Assembly: GCF_000006565.2 (NCBI RefSeq)
Contig: NC_031477.1
Span: 3,504,043-3,568,042 of the forward strand
Reading direction: 5' to 3'
Source of the DNA: Toxoplasma gondii ME49
Taxonomy: Eukaryota; Apicomplexa; Conoidasida; Eucoccidiorida; Sarcocystidae
Length of the DNA: 64,000 bases
In this document: positions 10,530-23,700 of the stretch, in pieces
Layout: every line of letters starts with the position of its first letter
Numbering within the stretch: the first letter of the stretch is position 1
Notes under the pieces: generated by a model
Told to the model about the DNA's origin: nothing
The model's database searches: none
The model's input: the letters and a program-made list of their open reading frames with translations, nothing else
Translations under genes and position numbers: made by a program

Positions 10530-12362
10530 TTACCGGCGAAGAACATTTGCTTTTTTGTACCCGGTGGTTGCAAACGAAGAGTTCCTTCGTATGGGCATAG
10601 ACCCCGCCAGGCCCGAGCCTGGCTCGTGCTGGGACTTGAGCTGGTCACTGATCAGGTCGACAAAGGCATCAGTGTTCGCGGCTTCCGATTTTCCTCCTGC
10701 CATCGCAGACTTTGGGTAGAGCGCCGTGGCAGATACACCATTCCGCGCCGCTGCACCGCGAGGCTTCTGCGTGCCTCCGTGTCCATTCATGCTGCTGACA
10801 ACGGTGCCTCTATCTGTGAGACTAGATCCATTGTACATTGAAGGCTTTCTCTGCAGATTGCCTGGAGTTGGTGAACTACGAGAGAAGCTAGGAGACGTGG
10901 AGGGTACAGTAGGTGTAGAAGCAGGCTGCGCGTGACCTGCCGGGGGGTTCACTGAGGTTTGATGCGCCGAGTCGGCGCCGCCACAGTTTTTGTAGTCGAG
11001 AATAGCCATGTCCAGGGATTGCGGAACTTTGAGGATTTCCGGGAAGGCCTGCTGGACGAGCAGATGCTCGGAAATCAGCTGGTTGCACGTGGGCTGGGCG
11101 AGAAGCTTCAGCGACTTGAAGAGCCACTCATTGACTCCCAGGTTCCGGCACATCTCCAGACACGCTTCTCGCTCGCCTTCCCCGTCGCCGATTGAAATGA
11201 CCGTGCACTCCGTGCCGTCTCGCATGCGGTCTCCGAAAACGTCGTTGATCATTTCTTCAAACACTTGGATTTTCCACTGTCGCTGGGGCATGCCCGTGTG
11301 CTGGAGGCGGTCACGGGCGGAAATAATCTCGATCCCCTGCGTCTGAATGTGCCGCAAGACCTGCGGGATGAACTTCTCTCCAGATCTGTTGACCCATTCC
11401 ACAGTCGCGTTCGTGACAATCACCACCATCCCCCTGGCTAAACATATGTTGATGGTCTGGATGCACAACTCACTGAGTTCGGCCAGGGACGGAAGCATCT
11501 CCGGAGGCACGGGGTCGTTCAGGCCGACGCGGTTCTGAACAGCGGCCCAGTTGGTGGGGAGCAGCGTGTCGTCGTAGTCCAAAATGATCAGAGTGTTTTC
11601 CGGTGGCGTCGGTAAGGCGGGCGCCGGCGCGGGAGACTGCACAGGCCCGGACGCAATATCGGCAGAAGGCCGAGCAACGGTCTCAGCAGGCACGCCGGGC
11701 TTCGCCTTCAACATTGCTCGACTTTGGAGGTCAGATCCCGGAAAGAACGAGTCAGCGACCTCCGACGGCACACCTTCCTCCCCCTGTTGAGTTCCTGGAA
11801 CGCCACCCGCGGGCACTGTGGTGCTGGGAAGGGCTGATCCACTCACGGTTACTGGCGCACCTGTAGGAGGGACTGGCAGGCTATGTGCAGTTGCGCATGG
11901 GCGCATCAATCTTTCGAGTTGCTGAACTGCTTTCCCCGGGTGACTCGGAGAGTACAGTTGCGGAGTTCCTGGAAGGGGTTTCTCTGTGCTGTCGGTGAGA
12001 CCACGGAGCGCCGTGCTCGACGGTGGGTGAAGGTAAGTCCCGCTTGTACAGCCTGTCGTCGTGCACGTGGAGGTATACTGCTGGTCAACCACTTGGTTAA
12101 AGTGGGTGGGACGGCCGCCAAGATGTGAAGCCATTTCCCGGACATGGGTAGACTGAGTGAGGCACTGGGCAACCATCTGTTTTGAGCCGCGCTGCTGGTC
12201 TACGGAGATGGCAGCCTGGACAAACGCTGAAGTCGCCTGCGACGCAAGGTGTGTACGCTGGCTCGCCCCGGGCACGACGTTGCATCGTCCTTGCGCTGGA
12301 GACGAGATAGTAGTCGCATCGACTCCTGGAGGAAGAGCTTTGCCGCTCGTTCGGGCCTCCAT
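10530..12362 (-). CDS. HAD-fold protein with long disordered flanks
   Basis: A single uninterrupted frame of 610 residues. The ATG at 12360-12362 is the first after an in-frame TAG about 50 bases upstream. Residues 1-250 and 460-610 are Ser, Pro, Thr, Gln and Gly rich and probably disordered. The middle is a haloacid dehalogenase-like domain: motif I LDYDDTLLP (261-269) with the nucleophile Asp and acid Asp two apart, motif II VIVTNAT (314-320), a candidate motif III Lys in RQWKI (361-365), and motif IV ISIGDGEGER (389-398). All four elements are present in order with normal spacing, so phosphatase activity is plausible, but the substrate is unknown. NTNAT-like motif II and the GDGEGER acid motif resemble a group of protist HAD proteins rather than sugar or CTD phosphatases. 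It runs towards NAA20. Confidence 0.8.
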   Translation of the reverse strand: MEARTSGKALPPGVDATTISSPAQGRCNVVPGASQRTHLASQATSAFVQAAISVDQQRGSKQMVAQCLTQSTHVREMASHLGGRPTHFNQVVDQQYTSTCTTTGCTSGTYLHPPSSTALRGLTDSTEKPLPGTPQLYSPSHPGKAVQQLERLMRPCATAHSLPVPPTGAPVTVSGSALPSTTVPAGGVPGTQQGEEGVPSEVADSFFPGSDLQSRAMLKAKPGVPAETVARPSADIASGPVQSPAPAPALPTPPENTLIILDYDDTLLPTNWAAVQNRVGLNDPVPPEMLPSLAELSELCIQTINICLARGMVVIVTNATVEWVNRSGEKFIPQVLRHIQTQGIEIISARDRLQHTGMPQRQWKIQVFEEMINDVFGDRMRDGTECTVISIGDGEGEREACLEMCRNLGVNEWLFKSLKLLAQPTCNQLISEHLLVQQAFPEILKVPQSLDMAILDYKNCGGADSAHQTSVNPPAGHAQPASTPTVPSTSPSFSRSSPTPGNLQRKPSMYNGSSLTDRGTVVSSMNGHGGTQKPRGAAARNGVSATALYPKSAMAGGKSEAANTDAFVDLISDQLKSQHEPGSGLAGSMPIRRNSSFATTGYKKANVLRR

Positions 12363-15300
12363 TGGATTCTGACTCCGAGGACTCTGTGTCCGACAGCGGA
12401 AAGCAGTCTAGTGCTAGGATTCGGTTCGTCTACCTTTCCTGGAAAACCTGAAGAGCACATAGTCAAAGGACGCATTCTGCACGTTCCATACCGGTGTGGG
12501 ACGAGCTGCGCCACAATCTGCAGAGAAGCAGCGAGCACTTTAGGTCACCTACAGCGTATATCGGTCGTGAAAAACTGCATGGGAGTACGTGTTGGGTTCA
12601 CACTTTCTGTGTTAATGGCACTACTTCCAAAGGGGAGTACAGATCAAGGGCGGACGGGTACGTACCAATAGAACTGCTCAGGAATGTTGCGTGTTGGGAG
12701 GATAGTAGCAACCTGTGAGCCTTACCGCCACTCGAAACGGAATGACTTTGGGCGTGTTTGGAACATACAGGATCCTAGTCAACAAAGGGCATTCAGGGGA
12801 GAGGAGCGACCCCTGTTTGTCCGACAGCTGGAGGCGTTTTCGCGAATGACAGCATGTGGAACTCGAGAGTTGCAGTGGACGAGTTGTTCTCGAGTTTCTG
12901 GTTCATTCGCCCCACGTCGTGACGCTCCCCGACGTACGATTCCCGTCGCTAGCTGGAGTTCGTCGAGTGATGACCTGAGAGGAGCAGAAAGGTAAAGAGT
13001 AGGGGAGGTAACGCGTATTCAAACGAGACCCGTACCACACGGAGTCTATAGTCGAGCCAGAATGCGCCTTGGTGTGGCAGGACAGCGGCACGGTCTGCTC
13101 GCTTGAGCCGCAGCAGCCGTCGAGTGTCAGAATCGGCGACAGCAAAATAGCAATACCGGCACAGACGGTTCCACACGCGACGGCGCATTCAGAAAATGAC
13201 CAAAAAGTAACTGGGTATCACTCTCAAGCCTTCAATTGTTTTCTGCGTCAGTATGCAACTGGGCGCCCTCGTTGCTTCGACAATCGGCGAGGCGGCGCAG
13301 TGGCGCGATGATGGGACGATGACTTCGCGGCAAATCAGGACACCGACAGGGGTGTTGGGAGGGAGGAATCAGCCGTACTCACAGCAAAGCGCCAACACAC
13401 AACAAATCTAGGCAGTAACCAAGAATGTACAGTTTGTGCGGGAGAAGCAAGCAGCGCTACGTTGATTTCTCTTTGCAAGCTTTTCCAGTGCCGATGACCC
13501 ACCCGCAGTTCCGATCGCTTGCCAGCTGGCCTGGTCCCTGTCGACAAGGCAGGCAACGCTCTCGTGTCTGGTCCTTCCGTTCGAGAAAGCGTTAGAACTG
13601 CCAGAAATTAGGTGGAGGAAAGTAAGTCATTCCGGAAACGAACGGTTTTTCACCGAAATCACCAGCAGGCGCCCCTTTTGCAACGAAAACATCGCTTGCC
13701 ATCAAGCTGCAACTGCTGTTAAGGCAGAGGCTGCTTTCGAGTCGAGCGTCCTGCTGGGCTCCGGCTAGGGGGCTTTTTCGCGCACAAGACAAGGAACCGT
13801 AGCGGACGGTTTCTCCGGCATTGTGACGACACATGCAGTGGTAGAAAGGAAGATTTGTCCCGTGCATGAGCGCCTGCAGAAATTGTGTATTTTATGGGTT
13901 ATGCCATGTAGCTGTCCTTTTTACAGCTTTCCCGCCGACAGGAAAGAATTCTTCTTCTGCTTCTTTCAAGAGGTACAGACGGTGTTCCATACCTCGTGGT
14001 CGCCAGGCGCGCGTGGTGCTACAGTTTCCTCTCTTGTCGCGGACACTAGGAGGCAAAAGCAGTGCGGTGTTTGTCGGTTGTGTTGCCTTGCTTGCTTGCG
14101 GCCCAGGGCAACAGATTCACTTTCGAAATTGAAAGTTTCATTTGACTGAACGGATGGAAGCAGGTGGTCGCAACCGGTCTTTCTTTTCCTCGACTGGCTT
14201 TAAATGGGTAAGTTAGCTCCAACAACGCAGTTGCCAGTAGCCACGTCCGCTGCTATCTTTATCCACAACCTTACCGTGTGTGAGGTTTTTCTTCACACTG
14301 GTGACAGATTCGCACAGAATTGCTCAGTCAGCCCTCAGTGCGTGGGGCTAACTGAATGGCCATTAGAGCTACAACAGGGGCCGCAACTAACCACAGTTGA
14401 GACAAGCTTCTGTACGGATGCGGCAACGATGACTCAGCATCGCTCAACTCACGGATCAACAGTTACACGCATGTTAGAAACACACGAGCTGGCAGGAATA
14501 GCGGTGCACCTTTACCACAGACGGAAACTTCCTATGCCTGTTAGCGCACTGCGTGAAACTTCGCTTCTGTACTGGCGTGAGGTCCTGCCTTTTACGATAA
14601 TCGAATTGCAGAGTATTCCCCAGGCTTGATTGGCGAGGAATAGACTGTCGCTGCGTTTCCAGGAATTCAGAAAGGCACCAGGCAGACAACAGGGGTGCTA
14701 TCGTACATCTCGTAAACCTAGCCGCTTCCAGGAGAAAACGCAGTGGGCAACACCGGCCACGGTGCACTGCGTCTTAGGGAATGTCATCGATCTTCCGATT
14801 ACAGACGGAGATCGTGTAGATTATAAGTGAGCAGATGAGACGAAGCTTCGCTCACTGAGTCTCAACCAAGCTTTCACACGAATCGGACTCTCACTCTTTG
14901 CAGTATTGTACGAAGGTTGCATCGACATGCGCTACCACTTAGGTGTGATCGACTTCTGATTCTCATGGAGGGGAGCACCGTATTCGGGAAGCCGTGAAAT
15001 TTCCTTATTGCAGTGCCATACTATAGCATCTCTGCTGCGAGGGGGCTAACGCAAAAATTGGGATACACCACCGACTGGAGCTAAATAACAACGAACGGAA
15101 TCGGTGTGCCGTAGTGAGCATCCAGTCATTTCCTACTCTCGCAAGGCTACCTGAAATATGCGCTCATCCACCTAAAGCTGCTACTGCTTCCACCTTGCTT
15201 TTGACAGCGGAGCATCCTAAAGAATTTTCCAAATCCCTATACCCGGAGCATCGAGTTGTGCGTCATCACCAATTCAAAGAGCACTCAGGAACTTGCCATA

Positions 15301-16454
15301 CGATAGAGGAACGCATATTGCATTGCAGAGCACTTCATTCCATAGAAAAAACAAGCCATGCTTATTTGTCCCCCCAATTCAGCATGACGCTCGTCGTGTG
15401 GTGTACTCGAGTGCTCCACCATAGAGGCCAGCTTTCGCAGAGTAATCTGGCATTACCATTAAAAGCCGCTTCTGGATGGTTATCCATTGGACCCACTCAT
15501 AGGAAAACAAAAGCGAATCTTAAATCGAAATAACACATTTTGGTAACAGCGTTACGTCATGCACATGGTCACGTGTATTCCTCGCAACGCCGTTTTCGCT
15601 AAAATTGTGCCGTGGATTTCAGTTTGACACCACCACCCCGTTTACTCCGTTCGACGAAATGAGCTGCATTTACGGCGTCTCAAGAGAGCCCATCACCTAG
15701 TCACAGGGGCGACACACAATATCACAAACCCAAGCTGATGTTAGCAGATGTGTCCCAGACGCGTTGTTCAACGCTGGCTTTATTCAGCGGCCAAGAATTC
15801 CCTTCCGGTGTGGAGGGATCGGCCACTATGGCAACAAGCATTTCTCTCACTCTCCGCTTGGCTCTTTGACAGCCTAGTCTCCCTCATTCATGGGAACCAC
15901 GAAATACAACTGGCAAATACAACAGGGATGCCGTTTCAAGGCTTGCAAATAAAGCGGATGTAATGAAAAAAACGGCTGCAGCTCGTTCGTCGAAGCAAAG
16001 ACAGTCACATACGAACCAGTCGCCCTCTGCGACTGCAAAGATCATGAAAAAAACGGGACTGAGTGCAAACGCAGATTTGACACTTTAAAAAACGCCAGCG
16101 CCTCGTCTGTGTAGACGGCTTCGGAGACATCGCGGTTTGTCACGGCAAAGCGGTGGTCGTTGAGAGCTCAAGCCGCACTCCGTTTCCCCGAGCGGTTGAA
16201 GATTCCATTAATGCAAGACAAACCAAAACATATTCTTACTGTATACCCCCAGCGAAGCATAAGCAACGACTACGGTTCGCTGCTTCCCTGCTGCAGCAAG
16301 TGGCACTGCAGGCAGTAGAGGAAAAATTTACAGTCACAGTCACCCAAGTGCAAACATGCATAAAAATACACAAAATTCTCATCACTGGCTTCACGGCCGT
16401 GCTGCAAGCACACCACTGTTTGATCCCCAAATGAATTACTTGCACCGGTTCCAC
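12363..16454. other. 4.1 kb without a supportable gene
   Basis: This stretch holds the 5' side of the HAD gene and the 3' side of the acidic orphan. Short ORFs occur on both strands (for example 14204-14629 plus and 13592-13867 minus), but none shows domain structure, phase-consistent splicing or codon character like the neighbouring genes. Composition is mixed, with no clear repeat. It may hold an unrecognised non-coding RNA or UTR exons, which I cannot see. Confidence 0.4.
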
Positions 16455-17740
16455 CTAAATCAGGAACCCGGCGCTACGGAAAAGACCTTCCTGTACCATG
16501 AAGACATCGAGAGCTGTTGGTTCTCCCAGTGTTACATCTCCTCTTCCTGACAGATTGAAACATACACGCCGTCTGGACGCCGTCTTTGCAAATATGTCGC
16601 ACATGCCTGTGCACACGTATGGCCAGCATTCACACTCACCTCTGGAGTGCCCGGAAAATCGAGAATGCCTTCCCCTCTTAGCGGAAAAGTGCCCTGGCAC
16701 CAAATCCGCACTCTCCATCACATTGGAGTGTCCAAAATAGGCTGCATCATCCGGCAGCCCAGGTCCAGGCGATATGGGTTGCAGATACTCGCTGCTTACG
16801 AACCCCTCATTGAATTCTTCAGCTGGCTGCACAAAATCTACCAACTCTTCGGAAATGATTGCATCTGGGCGTGCATCGCTTGCTAGTGCCCTGTCTCGCC
16901 GAGGTTCCTGGAAAGAGGCTTCATCCTCTGAATGGCCAACAGAAATAACCTCCTCCGAGTCGCTAGTACAAACAGTTGATAAGTCTCCAGCAGCTGCCCC
17001 ATCCGCTTCCAAAGTCGTGGCATCTACAGCCTCATCATCTTTCATCAGTTTATGGGGCCACTCAGATAGTGCAGTGTCCGGGTTTTGTGTTACGCCCGCA
17101 AGGCTCTCAAGTGTGTCATCCCTTGTCCACTTCGGTGTAACTAATTGCCTTTTCTCGCCTGTGGAGACGCACACACAAAAAATCAAACAACAGTGAAGCT
17201 GGCGTTCAACAACTTTGCTGTAGGCAATGTTACCACTGCATGATGTGAGGGCACAGCCAATCACTGTAATGCTTGTGCTTGCCTGGGGATCCGCAGTCTT
17301 TAATACGTCATGTTTCTGAGCTAGAGCCTACATTAGCTCGACATCAGGAAAAACAGGCTTAATCATCATCCACCACAAACTCAACAGCTTTTATTTTGTA
17401 CCAAAAGTTGGCCAGTTCTCCTTAGTTCCGACACCAACGTCCTAACCGCCTGGCCCTGTCAACTTGACCGCATGACTATGCTTTGTGAGAGCTCTCCGCA
17501 ATAACTTGAACCGAACGCACACTTGCTTGCCAACAAAACCAGCAACTACTTTCTCAGCTTGCTCCTCAGCGCCCCGGTCGGTGGCTGCTTGTTTGGCAGC
17601 TTGCTTGATACACCTGAGAACAGCTCACCTGTTCTTTGGAATGAGACGCCACTCAACTCCGAATCAACGCAGAGTGGAGTCGATAATTTTTCATTGGCAT
17701 ACGGGCCATTCCCGTCCCTCTTTGCGTCGCTCCTCCCCAT
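16455..17740 (-). CDS. Acidic orphan protein, three exons
   Basis: Exons are the complement of 17629-17740, 16640-17158 and 16455-16546. Donors are GTGAGC and GTGAGT; acceptors are CTCCACAG and CTGTCAG. Both junctions interrupt a codon after its first base and rejoin in frame, giving 240 residues and a clean TAG stop. The ATG at 17738-17740 has a purine at -3 and G at +4. Exon 2 is strongly acidic and Ser-rich (for example SDSEEVISVGHSEDE), has no membrane segment, and ends with a short basic patch SAKRGRHSRF. The last exon encodes a compact hydrophobic tail ending GLFRSAGFLI. I do not recognise the family, and disorder is likely for most of it. Gene reality rests on splice signals and phase, not similarity. 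Confidence 0.6.
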
Positions 17741-20700
17741 GTCGAAAGCTGTGAATAAACTAGCGGCGGATATCGACGAACGACGAGGTTGAGCGTGTAG
17801 TCAGGCGCTCCCACACTTCACGTAGTTTCGTACAAGAACGTGGTGTTTCTCACACGTCCGACGTTCAAGCCTGGAATAGAAATAATTGCCTCGCCTACAG
17901 ATGATGTACATTACTTTCAAGCCAGGCGTACCTTCTATCAAGTCAAACACGGACAGAAACCACTAAACACCACAGGATATTGACCGCCTTTTTCGGTCAA
18001 GCGGTTATGATACCGCCCCCCCTTCGTTGGGATCCTAGCCGGGAGAGACGCGGCAACGTCCCCGCCCGTCGGCTTTTACATTCAGCTCGCAGCTCGCTGT
18101 GAGTCATCATACCCAGCGAGTCCCGATTAGAGACGCGACGGCACGGGTCGTGCAAAGATTCGAGTGACTGCGTAAGGGCCGGCTACATACATGCCTGTGC
18201 GATGACTACAGTATAGCGGAGATGCAGAAGCCACCAGAACGTCGTCTGGCACTATACTTTCAGTGGTCAAGCCTCACTACGTCATAAAACAGGACCAGCG
18301 AGCCGCAAATGGCATCTTCAATCAGGAACGGTCCGTGGGAAAGTTACTCGTCACATTTTGGTGGTAGACGGTTTGCACGTGACAATACATAGTTGACTAT
18401 GAGTCACCAGTACGCGGGAGTGTGTGTTGTGTGCGTTATGAGCAGATACTGTGCTTTCTGCTGTTACGGCAGGACAGTCGCCCAGGTCGTGCTCTGTTCT
18501 ATGTAGTGGCTCACTGAAAGTGGATCCCCTTTGTGGATTCGAAGAGCGTTGTATCCCACCGACTTACGCAGCAAGACAACTACCAACAGAAAAAGTGTGA
18601 TTTTGTGCATGAAAGTAAACTTATGCAGGAGAACCACTCGTTTCGATGATTATCCTCTCAGCCAGCACACTGAGGCAGATAGATACTCCTCCATTGCCCC
18701 TTCAACAAATGATTTCGGCGACAAATATCTTGGATTTTCGAACACTCGCAGATGTGGGTTTAGATCACAGGGCTTCCTCAGGAAGACATGGGTTACGAAA
18801 GACCGGGCCTATGAACCTTTCGAAAGGCATCTGCCACCCGAAGCGATCTAATTATGAAGGTTGCCAGTGTCGACTGCGTTCGTCTGGTTAAGGCAAAAAC
18901 TCAAGCTTCTGTATAGAACAGTGCCTCTCGATTGTATCGTCACTCAATCGTTGGATACCGTTAATTGTGACAAGAAGTTTTTATCAGTTTGTTTATGTTC
19001 ATAATCCTTAGATCAAAAAAGCAGTGCTTAATCTGCGACTGTGAAACACCAGTGTTGCTAGACAATCACCACGTAGAAGGAAGAGGACATGCCGTGGCAG
19101 CGTACGGAACGAGCCAGCCGATACACGCTAAACAGTTGAAGTATAAAGACGGCCAGATGAGCTGCTGTTAGCTCATTAAGCTTAATGCTGTATCCGATGG
19201 AGACTGCCTAGCAAAATTCTGCAACAGAACTTTCGCGTAACCTCAGTGAGGAAGAAGCAAACACCGCTTTCGCGGAACCAAGGGGACAAGGCGCGACGGG
19301 AAGAGGTACCAGTAGGGGGATCAGGAATAGGGCAGCGGAAGGCAACTACAGCTTGCAGGAGGCATCGCTCAGTGACTGAAACAGGGGAAAAACAGGGATA
19401 CTGCCCCAGCGTGGATAAGGTGGTACTGCACCGCAAAATGACCATGTTCCTCTTGGTGCTAGGGACTCACCGACTTCAAACACGTCGACAGCCGTCATGC
19501 ACGTTTGGTGATACGAACTGCTGCTGGATACATGCTTCTATTTCTGTCCTTCAGTGCAGTGTCGTGTCGTTAAGGCACCTATGATTCTGCTTCTACATCT
19601 TCCGGTCACGCCTGCTGCGCGCAATGATATTTCATCCTACGTGCACATGAAAAACCGCCGATTAGGTGTGGAAGAAGCCCCACAAGAGAGGCTATCACGA
19701 GACGCTTGTGAGAAACACTTGGTTTGAGGGCTGGTCTTAATGTTGCCTGGCAAGAAAACAGTATCGCAGCAGAAAACAGTGACCCGTGATTCAGTAAAGG
19801 GGGAGAACAAAAGACAACTAATGTTGCAATCATCATTTGTTCACAGCTGTTCTATCATGTCCAGAGCCTGTAAGTGGATGCGGGATGGGTCCTGGCATGG
19901 CGTATTGCCATCCACCAAAGTATGGCTGATCTGCAGCCTTTACGGCCAGTGAATCCGGCTTGCTGTCGGCATTAGCATCCTGGGTAGGTTTGTTAGAACA
20001 CCTGGGCAACACTACCGAGCACTGTGGGCCACGCAACTAAGTGGACTGGAGCTCTGGCCCGCAGATGCATGTGGTCCTTGGGTACGTGGAAGCGTCCAAA
20101 AACTCCCTCAACTCCCACGTGGTACTGGCTCAAGTGCTCGGATTTCCCCTTTGTTTTGCCTTTCTCTTTTGTGCCACCACTGCTGGGGGAGGGCGTAGAT
20201 GACGTTTGTAGATGCTCAGGACGGTCCCAAGTGGTTACTACACGCCGGCTAGTCTATCAGCCAGCATTCGGCAAGAGACCTGTCTGCAAAGTTTCGTTTC
20301 GCATGCGGGAGTTGATTTGTCACCGGTATCTACTGGGAGATGTGAATCGCGATCGGAAAACGTCTTGATTGCGTATGTTCCAATAGGCCCCCCGCTACAG
20401 CTTTTGGCAGTTTGCTGTGTAGACCAAGACTGTTCGCGTCTTTTTGCCACTTATCTTCGGTACTCCAAAACGCCACACCGTCAGCGCGAAAACTTTGGTG
20501 TTCTGTCTTCGGATGGTATGTATGAATCGCAGCGCTTCTTGATGTGAGGTGGAATTCCTCATCCCTCCCTCCATTAAAGCGTACAATACTTCTTCATAAG
20601 CTTCAGAGTGCGTCCGGTTATCAGATACACTACCTGATCCAGTTCTTCCCGTGACAGTGAAAAAAGGCTAGAAGAGGCCCGAAACGTGACAAGACGATAG

Positions 20701-20748
20701 ACTCCAGCTGGTTGGGACACGCGAGGGATCATATCATCGATCCGTAGC
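17741..20748. other. Divergent intergenic region upstream of PEPCK
   Basis: About 3 kb between the start codons of the acidic orphan (minus) and PEPCK (plus). It should contain both promoters and 5'UTRs. ORFs here are short and unstructured. I find no convincing exon, RNA gene or repeat array. Confidence 0.4.
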
Positions 20749-23700
20749 ATGTTCCCGAAGATGGCCACCCCTTTTGCACAGGATGCTATGACACCGGAGA
20801 ACCTACTCGATGTGCGCCGGAAGCTCGAGCACCATCTGGCGCATCACGCGCACCAAGCATCTTCTCTCACGAAGAAAGATGTCCTAGATTTGGGCCAACT
20901 GCAGCACGAGGTTCATGTTGAAGACGAGTGTCGTGCAGTAAGAAGACTAACTCAAGGCGTTAGTAAACCAGAAGAGGCACAGCAGCTTGCTCAAAGTTCG
21001 TTCGTGTCTCATTCCTCTTTACTCAGCGCCTCCTCGAAAAAAACACGACACAGCGAAACACACTACACTCCAGCTCGAAAACACTTTCTCATGCCCTTAC
21101 TGCAGCGATCAATGGCTCTACAATGGAACATCAGGACGTGATGCTGCAGCGGGAACTTCCACAGAGTGATGCATTCGATGAACGCCGGCAGCCAGGACAA
21201 ACGCCGTCCGTTTTCACGGTGGCAGAATGTCTCACACAGTACTAATACCGTTTTCCAGCTCTTCCAACTTCTCATTTTGTGTAATGTTCGCAGCAAGGAC
21301 TGACAGCTGAACAAATCTTTTATAACGCAGCTGTCCCGCTGCTATACGAGCAGGCACTCCTATATGAAAAGAACACACTGATTGCGAACACTGGTGTCCT
21401 TTGTTGCTCCTCAGGTGAGCCTCTGGTGTACGCCGATGCCTCCGAGATACATGCACAAGAGCATAATGGTAGATGGATGATGAGTAGATTTATCAGCAAA
21501 TTAACAGTCTTCACTCTCCGCCTGATACCCCGCCGCCGTTCACCCAGCTGCTGCATACGGTGTTGATGAGGCTTGCAAGAAATCCCGGTCCACCTGTGAG
21601 ACTACGCGGGACCACGATCTTCCGATGGAGTGAAACAACACAGACACGTTGTTTTGTCCGACAGGGTGGCGTGGTGCTGCCCCGTGACATGACCGATAAC
21701 CGGTGCATGTGCTTCTGTCACTGGATTTTTTTCATGCAGGACTGAAAACGAGGCGATCTCCAGAAGACAAGCGCATTGTGCGAGAGAGCACGTCAGAAGA
21801 GAAAATCTGGTGGGGCAAAGTTAATATCCCCTTCAAAGAACAGTCATACCTATTTAATAGAGAAAGAGCAATCGACTTTCTCAATACTCAGGTATGGGCA
21901 CGAAAATCAACTAGAATACCAGTAGAAACGCGCCGCCGGCGCCTGCAAGTTCCTTATGCCGCCAAGTCCACCGGAAGAAATCGGTGATGTGAGGCTTGAG
22001 CTTAGGTGCTTCTTGTTTGCCTTTCTTCAAAGCATGTGACCCATTGACACATTTCTCCAAAAATGTATACGACAGCGTTTTCCGTCTGAGGTGGTGTAGA
22101 TCCGACGACAGCAACAGCATAGCTGTTGTGTAGAAGCGTATGTGTCTGCAGGTTTGTCGAAAGTTTTTTCTCAGGAGTGAGGGGAAACGTCTCTGCAGAT
22201 GCTTTTACACCTGTGTGTCCTGGCATTTGAAGTATTCTGCTTCAGTGAGTTTTCATGTTCACGAGCGTGGCTCTTTTTTATCGTTTTTGTATTTTCTACG
22301 TTCAGAAGAGACTATTTGTAGTCGACGGCTTTGCGGGGGCAGATCCGAAGTATAGAATCAAAGTGCGCATGATCGCGACTCGGGCGTACCACGCCCTGTT
22401 CATGCAGAACATTCTCCTGAGTCCTACAGTTTCGGAGCTCCAAGAGTTCGAGCCTGTTTTTACCATTTATAACGCTGGCCTGTTTTCTGCGAACCGCTTT
22501 GCTGAGGGTACGTAAAAAAACCAGTATACGTTCAAATGCAGCGCGTGCAGCGATGAATGGACGTCAGATCCCCCACTTTTCTTTCCTCAAATCCTTGAAA
22601 CACCGGACAGATGTGTTTCCTTCCTCCACATCGTCCGTCGACGAACGCGTGGCGACGGAAAGATTCTTCTCGACTCATTTCCTCTATTCTTCCTTGCGTT
22701 TCTCCCCAGTCAATTGTTCCTTCTCTTTTGTCTTCTTGTCTTGCGTTTCGTTTCTTGCTGATCTCGCCTCCAAGCCAGGCGTCAGCAGTCAGACTTCGGT
22801 CGCACTTCATCTGGGGCGAGGAGAGATGGTCATCCTTGGGACCCAGTACGCAGGCGAGCTTCACAAAGGTATTTTCACATACATGAATTACGTCATGCCC
22901 CCAAAGGGCGTTTTGCCCTTGCATGCATCGTGCATTGTTGGGAGCGCGAAAGGCGATAGTGACATCTCCGTGCTCCTGGGACTAACAGCGACAGGAAAGA
23001 CAGCCCTTGTAAGTGGCAAATTCGAGAGCCGATCAGCGTCGGGATCCACCAGAATTGTTAGATTTAATATATGATGGGGAAATTTTGGAGCTAGTAGAAT
23101 TAAAAACTCGTGAGCTGTTATATAGATATAGTATTTCATCAAGCGCGCGTGGTGTTATCCCTTCTGCTTTAGAAGAGTCTGTTGAGGCAAGGACACACAG
23201 TCTACGCTGTATTGGTTTTCGCTCGGATCAACACGCTTGCTGCTCTGCAGGCTTCTGTGATGGTAGACGATGTAACGGTATGTGTATTGATGCCTGTACA
23301 CGTGAAAGTATTCGTCAAGGGTGGGTCGACGAACGCATTACCTTGATCAGAACTGCGAGCAGGTACCTTTGCAGGGACCAGGAAATGAATTTGCGCTCAA
23401 AAAGAACGCTCAGCCCCCACCGACAAGTAGAGAGAGATTGGCGGGACTCATACGCTGCACCTCCTTTCACATTCTACCCCAGAATATGGCTGATGAATTT
23501 CTTGGTCAACGCGTGCAACTCCGTTTACACGTCGGTTCCTGCAGTCTTGTGGTGTGATTCACTTTTTATGTAGGTGGCAACCGCGGAAGGGAAGGTCCTA
23601 GCAGATGACGAAGTCTTGTGGACTCCTGAAGGCGTTTCTGGAGTATTGGGAGGTTGCTACGTTCGCTGTAAAGACATCGACAAAGACCCCTGCCAGACGT

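Noticed and set aside
23013..23573. Plus-strand ORF inside PEPCK
   Set aside because: It spans the intron between the GTAAGT donor after 23008 and the acceptor before 23574; PEPCK homology stops and resumes exactly at those sites.
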